From the NCBI GenBank assembly GCA_049597955.1, contig JBMYND010000005.1, forward strand, positions 60,741-124,740: DNA of 64,000 bases. The letters run 5' to 3'. Below the pieces are notes generated by a model, which was not told where the DNA came from, did no database searches, and saw only the letters and a list, made by a program, of their open reading frames with translations. Positions 25,701 through 33,771 of this stretch are shown in pieces (position 1 is the stretch's first letter; each line of letters starts with the position of its first letter). Origin of the DNA: JAYPAN01 sp049597955. GTDB lineage: Bacteria; Pseudomonadota; Alphaproteobacteria; RS24. Position numbers and translations under genes: made by a program.

Positions 25701-25847
25701 CAAGGGCAGGCCAATCATGCCGCTTTGATGGGCCAGCATGCGCTCCAGCGCCAAATGGGTTTTGCCGGTATTGGTCGGCCCCAGCACAACGCGCAAGGCT
25801 GGCCCGAAAGCAGCAGGGTGGGAGCGACCGGTGGCAGGATAGGACAT
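22779..25847 (-). CDS. SUV3-like DEAD/DEAH-box RNA helicase
   Basis: A 1022-residue helicase. The N-terminal motor has Walker A GPTNTGKT at residues 23-30, the motif II variant DECQ, and C-terminal helicase motifs ATDAIGMGLNMDVDHV and QIAGRAGRH. The middle part (residues 330-760) matches the SUV3/MgpS type found in alphaproteobacteria, related to the mitochondrial degradosome helicase. About residues 770-1020 are low complexity, first Ala/Pro/Glu and then strongly basic (KNSGKNRGKNSEHAQKRSARK), probably for RNA binding. The frame is open for 82 codons upstream of 25847, but that stretch has no family similarity and the Walker A spacing supports the ATG at 25847. Coupled to the S4-domain gene. 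Confidence 0.9.
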   Translation of the reverse strand: MSYPATGRSHPAAFGPALRVVLGPTNTGKTHLALERMLAHQSGMIGLPLRLLAREVYDRCLAGDFGRVHRADLALITGEEKILPPKARYFICTTESMPVSRAVEFVAIDECQLAADPERGHIFTDRILHARGTAETILLGAATMAPILDRLLPKVQVETRERLSQLNWAGSQKLSRLPRRSAITAFSAENVYAIAEIIRQQRGGAAVVMGGLSPRTRNAQVAMYQSGEVDFLVATDAIGMGLNMDVDHVAFAQRRKFDGRRHRELTAAELAQIAGRAGRHKANGSFGVTGDLDLFDEALVEQIETHRFEPVKGLMWRNPNLDFSSLDALLASLEAPVPREGLLRAPVADDLQALRLLSRDPETRDLAQNEAQIRLLWEVAQIPDFRKTTMGEHSALIGEIFGFLSRHETAIPADWLAERINRCDRSEGDLDTLSMRLAHIRTWTYIANRSQWVADPQHWQEMSRAVEDRLSDALHMKLMGKFVDRKASALMRRLQGVEKVEADIEDSGDIMVAGEYMGRLTGLHVQRDPRLKTIPVGPARAAVEKAVGEALRLRAGNITFADDTAFTLNDNGEIIWQQATIGRLRLAGNDRPGDALAYLHPKIELLADEILTGELRQRAEARLTLWLRDRMKTELAPLFALQESDSIDGLGRGLAFQLLENKGSLPRMEIADMLSRIDQPMRRQLRRQGIRFGAYNVFMPALLKPAAGRLLALLASAEMERNLAADLQALPAAGLTSVKRAQVPNRLYRAAGYYPTRNRAIRLDMLERLADLIRPLLNGEAAQAEAKPQAPAQPAENTEKATPAPSNEVSETPPAAPQTEAAPDVGIAAVPDVADEAPAPAEKPVEKPRRIRGFQINEQMMSIMGCGADDMAEILSALGYQSFQPKQADAPIGETGEGETDENRAVNAEIQGAANGAEQAEAPPLYWRPRARHAAKNSGKNRGKNSEHAQKRSARKSAPQAGADNGKPDKNSRNKPSRKNTNGKNQNRKQAGRPASRPAIDPNSPFAVLSQLQNKGKELQDE

Positions 25848-26197
25848 GCGCTTAAAATGGCAGAGTTTGTCTTTGAAACAAGCCCAAAGGTCAGATTTTA
25901 ACAGGCAAATATCAACCGCCAGACAGGGTTTGTGGCGCTGGCTGTCCCAAAAGGAAACAGAAGTCGAACAGAGCATGCCCGAATCACTTACATAGTGCCG
26001 CTTCGCGCTTCGTTCACCGCTAAATCTTGTGGGTATGCGTTTGTGTTGGCTATTTCTGGCGGCCATTTCAGGCGTTTTGCAATGTCGGCACATGCGACCA
26101 AAAGCGCCATGCCGGACAAATATATCAGGGCATTACCGCTTGCCAGCCCCCCCAAATGTCGGGCAAAGTTGACGTCAATAGGGATAGGGGGAACGTC
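25848..26197. other. intergenic region between divergent helicase and acyl-CoA dehydrogenase genes
   Basis: These 350 bases hold the promoters of two divergent genes. I see an AGGGGG ribosome site immediately before the acyl-CoA dehydrogenase ATG, but no well-spaced sigma-70 promoter, no strong hairpin, no tRNA-like sequence and no credible small gene. Confidence 0.5.
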
Positions 26198-27466
26198 ATG
26201 GATTTCGAAATACCGGAAGATATTAAATCTTATCTGGCCGAGCTGGATAGGTTTATTGAGGCTGAAATTGTGCCGCTGCAAATGCAGGATGACAATAACC
26301 GGTTTTTCGACCATCGCCGCGAACATGCGCGCACCGATTGGGACAATGAAGGCCAGCCGCGCGAGGAATGGGAAGAATTGCTGCGCGAAATGCGCCGCCG
26401 CGCCGATGCGGCAGGGCATTTGCGCTTTGGCCTGCCCAAAGAATATGGCGGGCAGGATGGCAGTAATTTGGCGATGGCGGTTATTCGCGAGCATTTGGCG
26501 GCCAAAGGGCTTGGTCTGCACAATGATTTGCAGAATGAAAGCTCAATCGTCGGCAATTTCCCGCAAGTGCTGATGTTTGCCGATTTCGGCACGGATGCGC
26601 AGAAAGACGAATTCATCAATGGCATGTTGAATGGCACGCACCGCATTGCCTTTGGCCTGACCGAGCCTGATCATGGCTCGGATGCGACATGGATGGAAAC
26701 CCGCGCCGTGCCGGAGACACGCGACGGGGTTGAGGGCTGGCTGATAAATGGCGAAAAAATGTGGAATACCGGCATGCATGTCGCCAATTACGATATGATA
26801 TTCGCGCGCACATCCGGTGATGATGGCGCGGCGCGCGGCATTAGCTGTTTTCTGGTGCCGACCAATGCGGAAGGCTTCAAAATCGAGGAATATTTGTGGA
26901 CATTCAATATGCCGACTGACCATCCGCGCATTTCCTTGACCAATGTCTGGGTGCCGGACAGTGCGATTTTCGGCCCGCGCGATGGCGGGCTGGCGCTGGC
27001 GCAGCATTTTGTTCATGAAAACCGCATAAGGCAGGCCGCTTCCGGCGTTGGCGCAGCGCAATATTGCATCAATGAAAGCGTTGCCTATGCCAAGCACAGA
27101 AAGCCTTTTGGCAAGCCGCTGGCGGCCAATCAGGCGATACAATTCCCGCTGACCGAATTGCACACAGAATGTGAAATGATACGCAATCTGGTCTATAAAA
27201 CAGCGGCGCAAATGGACACAATGTCGAAACCGGAAGTGGCGCTTAACCTGTCGGATAAGGTTTCCATGTGTAATTATCGGGCCAATCGGCTGGTCTGCGA
27301 GGCGGCTGACCGCGCCATGCAAGTGCATGGCGGCATTGGCTATTCGCGCCATAAACCCTTTGAGCATATATATCGCCACCACCGCCGCTATCGCATTACC
27401 GAAGGTTCGGAAGAAATTCAAATTCGCAAAGTGGCCGGCCATTTATTCGGCTTTATCGGTAAATAA
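26198..27466 (+). CDS. acyl-CoA dehydrogenase
   Basis: A 422-residue FAD-dependent dehydrogenase that would introduce the alpha-beta double bond in an acyl-CoA. The fold is recognisable from the substrate/flavin region (IAFGLTEPDHGSDATWMETRA, GWLINGEKMWNTGMHVANYDMIFART) to the C-terminal helical domain (YAKHRKPFGKPLAANQAIQFPLTELH, MQVHGGIGYSRHKPFEHIYRHHRRYRITEGSEEIQ). The HGGIGYSR...YRITEG segment is the usual FAD/C-terminal signature. It resembles the acyl-CoA dehydrogenases acting on branched or unusual acyl groups. I set the start at 26198 because AGGGGG precedes that ATG. A PaaI-type thioesterase gene follows after 12 bases, so the two are probably an operon for one acyl-CoA pathway. Confidence 0.92.
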   Translation: MDFEIPEDIKSYLAELDRFIEAEIVPLQMQDDNNRFFDHRREHARTDWDNEGQPREEWEELLREMRRRADAAGHLRFGLPKEYGGQDGSNLAMAVIREHLAAKGLGLHNDLQNESSIVGNFPQVLMFADFGTDAQKDEFINGMLNGTHRIAFGLTEPDHGSDATWMETRAVPETRDGVEGWLINGEKMWNTGMHVANYDMIFARTSGDDGAARGISCFLVPTNAEGFKIEEYLWTFNMPTDHPRISLTNVWVPDSAIFGPRDGGLALAQHFVHENRIRQAASGVGAAQYCINESVAYAKHRKPFGKPLAANQAIQFPLTELHTECEMIRNLVYKTAAQMDTMSKPEVALNLSDKVSMCNYRANRLVCEAADRAMQVHGGIGYSRHKPFEHIYRHHRRYRITEGSEEIQIRKVAGHLFGFIGK

Positions 27467-27478
27467 TAGGGGCCCCTC

Positions 27479-27937
27479 ATGAGCGCACCGCCTGATGGAT
27501 GGCAGCTTTTTGATATGAGCGACCGCTTGGGCGCGGATACGCCGCATTTTCTGGCGCATATTGGCCCAATCTATGTGCGTGAAGATGATATTGGGCGTCA
27601 TCTCGGCTTTCGTGTCATGCCGCATATGTGCAATCCGGTTGGTATTTGTCATGGCGGTATGCTGATGTCGGTGATGGATACCGGCCTTGCTTTTATTTTG
27701 CACAATGCGCTGAAAAATCCGCATTTTACGCCATCAGTGAGCTTTAATTTCGATTTTCTGGCCCCCGGCAAGGTGAATGATTGGCTGGAAGTGGAAGGCC
27801 AATGCACCCGCCACACAAAGCGCACCGGATTTGTCAGCGGGCTTTTGAACGGGCCGGACGGGCCGGTCATGTCGGCCAGCGGCATATTCAAAATTACCGG
27901 ACAGGATGTCGATTTGGCGCGCCGCAAAAATACTTGA
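27479..27937 (+). CDS. PaaI-family hotdog thioesterase
   Basis: A 152-residue hotdog-fold protein. NPVGICHGGMLMSVMDTGLAFIL is the long-helix/HGG motif of PaaI-type thioesterases, and SVSFNFDFLAPGKVNDWLEVEG is the following beta strand. They hydrolyse acyl-CoA to acid and CoA. The ribosome site AGGGG lies before the ATG. It is downstream of the acyl-CoA dehydrogenase gene, and its last bases overlap the -35 box of the rpmB promoter. Confidence 0.9.
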   Translation: MSAPPDGWQLFDMSDRLGADTPHFLAHIGPIYVREDDIGRHLGFRVMPHMCNPVGICHGGMLMSVMDTGLAFILHNALKNPHFTPSVSFNFDFLAPGKVNDWLEVEGQCTRHTKRTGFVSGLLNGPDGPVMSASGIFKITGQDVDLARRKNT

Positions 27938-27962
27938 CGTTGGCCAAGGCATTTTCTATATC
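27934..27962 (+). promoter_or_regulatory. sigma-70 promoter of rpmB
   Basis: TTGACG (27934-27939) and TATATC (27957-27962) are separated by exactly 17 bases. The start of transcription should be near 27969, about 55 bases before the rpmB ATG. The -35 box lies partly inside the stop codon of the preceding thioesterase gene, so rpmB has its own promoter. Confidence 0.65.
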
Positions 27963-28023
27963 AAGCCTTCATTTGCGCCCTTGCGACATGGCTGGGGCGT
28001 TGTGTTTTTGACGGAGAATGAGC

Positions 28024-28305
28024 ATGTCACGTGTATGCGAACTGACCGGTAAATCGGTGATGAGCGGCAATAATGTGAGCCACGCGATTAATAAAACGCG
28101 GCGACGCTTTCTGCCCAATTTGCAGCGCGTGAGCCTGCCAAGTGAAGCATTGGGTCGGGCTTTGCGCTTGCGTATCAGCACACATGCTTTGCGCTCGGTC
28201 GAACATCGCGGCGGTATTGATGCGTTTTTGATGAATGCGGCAGACCGCGATTTGTCGCCCAAGGCGCAAAAGCTGAAAAAGCAGATTGGCGCCAAGCTGG
28301 CCTAG
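28024..28305 (+). CDS. rpmB: 50S ribosomal protein L28
   Basis: A 93-residue ribosomal protein of the large subunit. The N-terminus SRVCELTGKSVMSGNNVSHAINKTRRRFLPNLQRV is the strongly conserved L28 core, and the C-terminus RTVEHRGGIDAFL-type sequence is the alphaproteobacterial form. GGAG at 28013-28016 is seven bases before the ATG at 28024, which I prefer to the in-frame ATG at 28018. A TTGACG-N17-TATATC promoter precedes it. It stands alone, with cobT convergent on the other side. Confidence 0.95.
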   Translation: MSRVCELTGKSVMSGNNVSHAINKTRRRFLPNLQRVSLPSEALGRALRLRISTHALRSVEHRGGIDAFLMNAADRDLSPKAQKLKKQIGAKLA

Positions 28306-28341
28306 GCCGTCAGGCCATAGCGTCACCCGGTTAAATTGATT

Positions 28342-30300
28342 TTATGGGGTCGCGCCGCGCACCGGACGCGCTGCCGTGCGCACGCCGCCGCGACCGCTTG
28401 CCTGAGCAGCGGCCTGCCCGGCGGTCAGGCTTTTGGCTTCTCTCAAAGCCCCGGTCGCAACCCCTTTCACCGGCTTGGCGTCGGTCGGGTTATCGTCAAA
28501 TAATTCGGCCAGCTTATCGGTCATGGCCCCGCCCAATTGCTCGGCATCAACAATGGTGACCGCACGGCGATAATAGCGTGTGACATCATGGCCAATGCCA
28601 ATGGCAATCAGTTCAACCGGCGATTGGGTTTCAATATCTTCAATGACATTGCGCAAATGTTTTTCCAAATAATTACCGGCATTGACGCTTAAAGTGCTGT
28701 CATCAACCGGCGCACCATCGGAAATCACCATAAGAATCCGGCGCTGTTCAGGCCGCGCCAGCAGTCGGTTATGCGCCCAAATCAGGGCTTCCCCGTCAAT
28801 GTTTTCCTTGAGCAGCCCTTCGCGCATCATCAGGCCAAGATTGCGCCGCGCCCGCCGCCAGGGTGCATCGCCGGATTTATAGACAATATGGCGCAAATCA
28901 TTGAGCCGCCCGGGATGGGCCGGTTTGCCATTGGCCATCCATTGCTCGCGGGCTTGCCCGCCTTTCCAGGCGCGTGTGGTAAAGCCGAGAATCTCGGTTT
29001 TCACATTGCACCGTTCCAGCGTGCGCGCCAAAATATCGGCGCACATGGCGGCAACGGTTATTGGTCGCCCGCGCATGGAGCCGGAATTGTCAATCAGCAG
29101 CGTCACCAGCGTGTCGCGGAATTTCGTGTCGCTTTCCATTTTATAAGAAAGCGGCTGCATCGGGTCGGTAATGATGCGCGACAGGCGCGCCGGGTCGAGA
29201 TAACCTTCTTCAAGGTCAAATTCCCAATTGCGGTTTTGCTTGGCCTGCAAGCGGCGTTGCAGGCGATTGGCCAGCCGCGCCACCACGCCCTGTAATTGCT
29301 GCAATTGCTGGTCGAGATAGGCGCGCAGACGGGTCAGTTCCTCAACATCGCATAAATCTTCCGCTTCAACCGTCTCATCAAACCGGCTGGTATAGACATT
29401 ATAGGCCGATTTTTCCGGCGTTACCGCGCCGTCCGGCGCATAGGGCTGGGCGGTCTCACCGGCTTCCTCGCCATCGGTTTCGCCGTCAACCTCATCGCCT
29501 TCCATTTGCAGGCTTTGTTGGTCGCCCTCTTCCATATCGGCGTCACCAATTTCCATATCATCAGCCGACATGCCATCGGGGTTTTCGGCCTCGCCGCCTT
29601 CACCCTCCTGCTCGCCATTATCGCCATCTTGCCCTTCACCATCCTCGCCGTCGCCTTCCTCATTTTCATTGCCGGCATCGGTCAGCCCCAAATCGGCCAG
29701 CAAGTCGCGGGTCAGCCGGGCAAAGCCGGTTTGGTCATCAATCACGGTTTCGAGCTGCGCCAGCTTATCCCCGGCGCGTTCATCAATCCAATCGCGCCAG
29801 GCCGCAACCAGCCCTTGCGCGGCAGGCGGTGGTGCCTGACCGGTCAATTTTTCGCGCACCATAAAGGCCAAAGCATCGGCCAGCGGGGCGTCTTCGCGGC
29901 TCATTGTTTCGCCGTAGCCAAGCTTGCGGCAGCGCGCCTCATGCATGTCATTTATATTGCGGGCAATACCGGCCATATCGCGTGCGCCCAAAGCCTCGCA
30001 GCGGGCGATTTCGGCAGATTGAAAAGCCGTGCGCGCATCGGTTTCATCGGGTGCCAAACGGGTCGCCAAGGCGGCATCGTGATGGGCCAATTGCAGGGCG
30101 AAACTGTCGGATTGGCCGCGCACATTTTGCCGGTCGCCCGGCTCAAGGTCGCGCGCCGGATGCGGCAGGCGGGCGCGCAAACCGGCCAATGTCGGTGTCT
30201 CGGAGCCAAAGCTGACCGTCAGCTCAGATTCTTCGGCAATCGAGCGCATGGTCTGCGTCAGGGCGCGCTTGAACTCTTCTACTGGTTCATGATTGCTCAT
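28342..30300 (-). CDS. cobT: aerobic cobaltochelatase subunit CobT
   Basis: A 652-residue protein. The N-terminal half is helical and followed by a long Glu/Asp-rich segment at residues about 215-290 (EEGDGEDGEGQDGDNGEQEGE), typical of CobT. The C-terminal half is a von Willebrand A domain with the metal-ion site TLLIDNSGSMRGRPI (DxSxS). With CobS it forms the AAA+ motor that drives cobalt insertion into hydrogenobyrinic acid diamide by CobN in the aerobic B12 pathway. CobN is not in this window. It lies 60 bases downstream of cobS, as in other alphaproteobacteria. Confidence 0.95.
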   Translation of the reverse strand: MSNHEPVEEFKRALTQTMRSIAEESELTVSFGSETPTLAGLRARLPHPARDLEPGDRQNVRGQSDSFALQLAHHDAALATRLAPDETDARTAFQSAEIARCEALGARDMAGIARNINDMHEARCRKLGYGETMSREDAPLADALAFMVREKLTGQAPPPAAQGLVAAWRDWIDERAGDKLAQLETVIDDQTGFARLTRDLLADLGLTDAGNENEEGDGEDGEGQDGDNGEQEGEGGEAENPDGMSADDMEIGDADMEEGDQQSLQMEGDEVDGETDGEEAGETAQPYAPDGAVTPEKSAYNVYTSRFDETVEAEDLCDVEELTRLRAYLDQQLQQLQGVVARLANRLQRRLQAKQNRNWEFDLEEGYLDPARLSRIITDPMQPLSYKMESDTKFRDTLVTLLIDNSGSMRGRPITVAAMCADILARTLERCNVKTEILGFTTRAWKGGQAREQWMANGKPAHPGRLNDLRHIVYKSGDAPWRRARRNLGLMMREGLLKENIDGEALIWAHNRLLARPEQRRILMVISDGAPVDDSTLSVNAGNYLEKHLRNVIEDIETQSPVELIAIGIGHDVTRYYRRAVTIVDAEQLGGAMTDKLAELFDDNPTDAKPVKGVATGALREAKSLTAGQAAAQASGRGGVRTAARPVRGATP

Positions 30301-30360
30301 TTATCAATATCGCCGCTCTTGTTTCCGGATGCGCCGTCAACCAATCAGGCGCGGTTAAAG

Positions 30361-31374
30361 CTAGCCTGCCAGCACGCTGATGCTTTCGGCCGGTAAATCC
30401 TCGCCAAAGCAACGCTGGTAAAACTCGGCCACAGTGGCGCGTTCCAGCTCATCGCATTTATTGAGGAATGTCACTTGAAAGGCAAAGCCCAAATCGCCGA
30501 AAATCTCGGCATTTTCCGCCCATGTCAGAACCGTGCGCGGGCTCATAACCGTTGAAATATCGCCATTGATAAAGGCCGAACGGGTCAAATCAGCGACCCG
30601 CACCATAGCCGATATTTTCTCGCGCCCTTCGCTGCCTTCATAGCCGACAGCCTTGGCATGAACGATATCGGTCTCGCGCTCATGCGGCAGATAATTCAGC
30701 GTGGTGACAATATTCCATCTGTCCATCTGGCCTTGGTTGATTTGCTGCGTGCCGTGATACAGCCCCGATGTGTCGCCCAAACCGATTGTGTTGGTGGTGG
30801 CAAACAGGCGGAAGCAGGAATGCGGGCGAATAACCTTGTTCTGGTCAAGCAGGGTCAATTTACCGGCAACTTCCAGCACGCGCTGAATCACAAACATCAC
30901 ATCGGGGCGTCCGGCATCATATTCGTCAAAAACAAGGGCGACAGGATTTTGCAGCGCCCAAGGCAGAATACCTTCCTGAAACTCGGTCACTTGCTTGCCA
31001 TCTTTCAGCACAATGGCGTCCTTGCCAACAAGGTCGATACGGCTGACATGGCTGTCGAGATTGACGCGCACGCAAGGCCAGTTCAGCCGCGCCGCCACTT
31101 GTTCAATATGGGTTGACTTGCCGGTGCCGTGATAGCCCTGCACCATGACGCGGCGATTATGGGCAAAACCGGCCAGCAGCGCCATAGTGGTGTTTTTGTC
31201 GAACAGATAATCCGCATCATAATCCGGCACATATTGATTGGGCTGGGAGAAAGCCGGAACTTGCATGTCAATATCAACACCAAACACATCGCGCGCCGAA
31301 ACTGTGGTATCGGGCATATCCGGCATTGGGCCGCTATTTTGGCCAATTTCTTTTGCCTGCGCCGTTTTACTCAT
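30361..31374 (-). CDS. cobS: aerobic cobaltochelatase subunit CobS (AAA+ ATPase)
   Basis: A 337-residue AAA+ protein with Walker A GYHGTGKST (near residue 82), Walker B LVFDEYDAG and the sensor region LFATTNTIG. It couples ATP hydrolysis to cobalt chelation together with CobT. The start is an ATG at 31374; a TTG two codons upstream is possible, but AGGGAGA sits eight bases before this ATG. It forms a unit with cobT and lies downstream of a J-domain protein and divergent bolA, a gene order conserved in many alphaproteobacteria. Confidence 0.95.
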   Translation of the reverse strand: MSKTAQAKEIGQNSGPMPDMPDTTVSARDVFGVDIDMQVPAFSQPNQYVPDYDADYLFDKNTTMALLAGFAHNRRVMVQGYHGTGKSTHIEQVAARLNWPCVRVNLDSHVSRIDLVGKDAIVLKDGKQVTEFQEGILPWALQNPVALVFDEYDAGRPDVMFVIQRVLEVAGKLTLLDQNKVIRPHSCFRLFATTNTIGLGDTSGLYHGTQQINQGQMDRWNIVTTLNYLPHERETDIVHAKAVGYEGSEGREKISAMVRVADLTRSAFINGDISTVMSPRTVLTWAENAEIFGDLGFAFQVTFLNKCDELERATVAEFYQRCFGEDLPAESISVLAG

Positions 31375-31452
31375 TGTCAATTCTCCCTGAGATAGAGGTT
31401 TGTGTAACCCCGAAAGCGAAAACTGTTACCAGACCGTGCGGCCCAATGCCAG

Positions 31453-32046
31453 TTAACAAAAGCCCGAGGCTTTCAAAAAATCATGCGCTTTGATGACTTT
31501 CTGCAAGCGTGCCTCATGGCGGCGGTCGCCACCATTTGTGTCGGGGTGATATTTTTTGACAAGCTGCTTGAAGCGTTGCTTGACGTCTTTGGCGCTTGCC
31601 GTGTCTTCAAGGTCAAGCACTTGCAAAGCGCGGCGCTGGCCGGATGTGACATGCGTGCCATCGGCGCGGCGGCGCATCTCGCCGGCCACCGGCCCGGCAT
31701 GGCCCATAATTTCAAGCGGGTCGGATATGCGCCAGCCACCGGCATCGGGAATGGCGCGCCGCGCACCCATTGACCAAGTCGGCCTGTGGCCGGTTGTCGC
31801 GCCGCGGCGATAGGCTTCAATATCTTCGTCTGACAGGCCTTCAAAGAAATCATAGCTCTGATTATATTGCCGCACATGCTCGAAACAAAAATGACGCTGG
31901 CGCGACTGGCGCGGGCCGGCCGGTGCCGGATAGGCGGCCGTTTCGTCGCAATCGGGCCAATCGCAAATCTGGCGGTCGGCCTCGGCTATCGGTTCGCGCC
32001 GGCGTGACATGCGTATCATGTCAAAATATTTCGAGTTCAAATTCAT
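31453..32046 (-). CDS. J-domain (DnaJ-like) protein
   Basis: A 197-residue protein with a C-terminal J domain: VLDLEDTASAKDVKQRFKQLVKKYHPDTNGGDRRHEARLQKVIKAHDFLK, including the HPD tripeptide needed to stimulate Hsp70 ATPase. The N-terminal 130 residues are the conserved alphaproteobacterial type with two cysteine pairs (ICDWPDCDETAAYPAP, HFCFEHVRQYNQSYDFF). I chose the start at 32046 because MNLNSKYFDMIR matches the usual family N-terminus; ATGs at 32100 and 32118 would extend it. It is divergent from bolA and upstream of cobS by 78 bases. Confidence 0.9.
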   Translation of the reverse strand: MNLNSKYFDMIRMSRRREPIAEADRQICDWPDCDETAAYPAPAGPRQSRQRHFCFEHVRQYNQSYDFFEGLSDEDIEAYRRGATTGHRPTWSMGARRAIPDAGGWRISDPLEIMGHAGPVAGEMRRRADGTHVTSGQRRALQVLDLEDTASAKDVKQRFKQLVKKYHPDTNGGDRRHEARLQKVIKAHDFLKASGFC

Positions 32047-32167
32047 TCTTGCCTTAAAGCCGTCCTTTTCGTGCGGGAGGATTATAGCAAAACTTGCCAT
32101 GCTGTCGCGTCTGTTCATGCGCCTTCATATATGTCATAAAAAGACAAACCCAAATCGGAGACGCGGC

Positions 32168-32437
32168 TTGATTGGCGAGATTATCAAGGAAAAACTCAAT
32201 CGACAGTTAAGTCCGCAAAATTTGCAAATCACCGATGAATCGCATTTGCATGCAGGCCATGTCGGGGCAAGGCCGGGCGGCGAGACGCATTTCCGTGTGA
32301 AAATCACCGCCGCCGCTTTTGCCGGGCTCAGCCGCGTTGAGCGTCAAAGGCTGGTGCTGGATTGTCTGGCCGAGGAATTGGCCGGGCCGGTTCACGCGCT
32401 GGCCATGCGGTGCTTGTCGCCTGATGAAGCAGAATAG
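32168..32437 (+). CDS. bolA: BolA-family protein (TTG start)
   Basis: An 89-residue BolA protein: the core ESHLHAGHVGARPGGETHFRVKITAAAFAGLSRVERQRLVLDCLAEELAGPVHALAMRCLSP has the conserved helix-turn-helix-like fold and the invariant histidine used with monothiol glutaredoxins to bind a 2Fe-2S cluster. The most plausible start is TTG at 32168, seven bases after GGAG, giving the normal length and no extra tail; upstream ATGs would add 17 or more residues of no family similarity. Divergent from the J-domain gene. Confidence 0.88.
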   Translation: MIGEIIKEKLNRQLSPQNLQITDESHLHAGHVGARPGGETHFRVKITAAAFAGLSRVERQRLVLDCLAEELAGPVHALAMRCLSPDEAE

Positions 32438-32451
32438 CGCGCTGCGCTGTC

Positions 32452-33771
32452 TTATGAGGCGGCAGCCGGTTTGGCGCTGACCGGTGGTTGCAAAGGGCTG
32501 ATGCGCACTTGTAATATCTGGTTGCGCTGGCGGCTGATGATGCGAAAGCGCAGCCCGTGAAACTCAAATACTTGGCCGATTTCGGGAATGGCACGGGCTT
32601 CGTGAATCACCAGACCGGCGACTGTATTGGCTTCGTCATCCGGCAAAGACCAACCCATTTCGCGGTTCAAATCGCGTATGGAGAGGGAACCCGCCACTTC
32701 CAGCGTGCCATCGCCGCGCTGGCTGAGTTCGCTGGCCGGGCGGTCATGCTCATCATCAATATGGCCGACAATCTCTTCAAGAATGTCTTCCATTGTGACC
32801 AGCCCCATCAGCATGCCATATTCATCCACTACCAGTGCAAAATGCGCCTTGCGGCTGCGAAACGCATTAAGCTGTTCGCCCAGCAATGTGGTTTCCGGCA
32901 CAAACCAAGGCGGGCTTGCCAGAGCCGGAATGTCAATGCCGCCGGGGCCGACCGGACTATTGGCCAAAGCGCGCAACAAATCCTTGGCATGCAGCACACC
33001 GACAATGTTTTCCGGCTCATTGCGCCAAAGCGGCACGCGCGTATAGGGGCTGTCGAGCATTTGCCGGACAATTTCCTCGCTCGGCAAATCGGCATCAATC
33101 ATCATGATGGATTTGCGGTGTATCATAATTTCTTCAAGATGCGTGTCATCAAGGTCGAGAATGCCGCCGAGCATATCACTGTCATTTTTGTCCACGCCGC
33201 CTTCCTGCAAATGCAGGTCAATCGTGCCGCGAATTTCCTCATGCGCCGGAAGCAATGACCCGGCCTGTGCCGATTTGAATCCGGCCAGCAGCAAAACGCT
33301 GCGCGAGATAAAGCCCAATAGGCGCGAAAATGGCGCCAGCAATATCACCAATATCCGCAAAATCGGCGCGGCGCGCAAAGCGGTCAAATCGGGGATGAGA
33401 ATGGCATAGGTTTTCGGCAGCACTTCGGCAAAAGTCACAACCAGCACGGTCATGACCAATGTCGCATAAACCACACCGCTTTCACCCAGCACTTCCAAAA
33501 ATACTGACGTGGCCAGCGCCGAGGCCAGAATATTGACCAGATTATTGCTCAGCAAAACGGCGCTCAGCAGCCGCTCTTTTTGCTCCAGCAAAAAAATCAC
33601 CCATTTGGCGCGCCGATTGCCTTCGCGCTCAAGGCGCAGCATGCGCGCTTTGCTGGTCGCGGTCAGCGCGGTTTCCGAGCCGGATAAAAAGGCCGAAAAC
33701 ACCAGCAACACCAATATGAAACCGGCGGTCCACAACTGACCGGCGCTTATCTCATAGCCAAACAGCATCAT
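32452..33771 (-). CDS. CorC/HlyC-family (DUF21-CBS) transporter
   Basis: A 439-residue membrane protein. The N-terminal DUF21 domain has four hydrophobic segments (residues about 10-165), followed by two CBS domains with IMIHRKSIMMIDADLPSEEIVRQMLDSPYTRVPLWR and VDEYGMLMGLVTMEDILEEIVGHIDDEHD, then a C-terminal CorC_HlyC domain (SLSIRDLNREMGWSLPDDEANTVAGLVI). Such proteins export magnesium or cobalt, or affect ion homeostasis. Its start overlaps the aroB stop by four bases (ATGA), so it is translationally coupled to aroB; this link has no obvious metabolic reason. Confidence 0.92.
   Translation of the reverse strand: MMLFGYEISAGQLWTAGFILVLLVFSAFLSGSETALTATSKARMLRLEREGNRRAKWVIFLLEQKERLLSAVLLSNNLVNILASALATSVFLEVLGESGVVYATLVMTVLVVTFAEVLPKTYAILIPDLTALRAAPILRILVILLAPFSRLLGFISRSVLLLAGFKSAQAGSLLPAHEEIRGTIDLHLQEGGVDKNDSDMLGGILDLDDTHLEEIMIHRKSIMMIDADLPSEEIVRQMLDSPYTRVPLWRNEPENIVGVLHAKDLLRALANSPVGPGGIDIPALASPPWFVPETTLLGEQLNAFRSRKAHFALVVDEYGMLMGLVTMEDILEEIVGHIDDEHDRPASELSQRGDGTLEVAGSLSIRDLNREMGWSLPDDEANTVAGLVIHEARAIPEIGQVFEFHGLRFRIISRQRNQILQVRISPLQPPVSAKPAAAS

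Noticed and set aside
22779..26093. A longer helicase starting at 26093
   Set aside because: The extra 82 codons have no similarity pattern and run into the promoter of the divergent gene; the Walker A distance fits the start at 25847.
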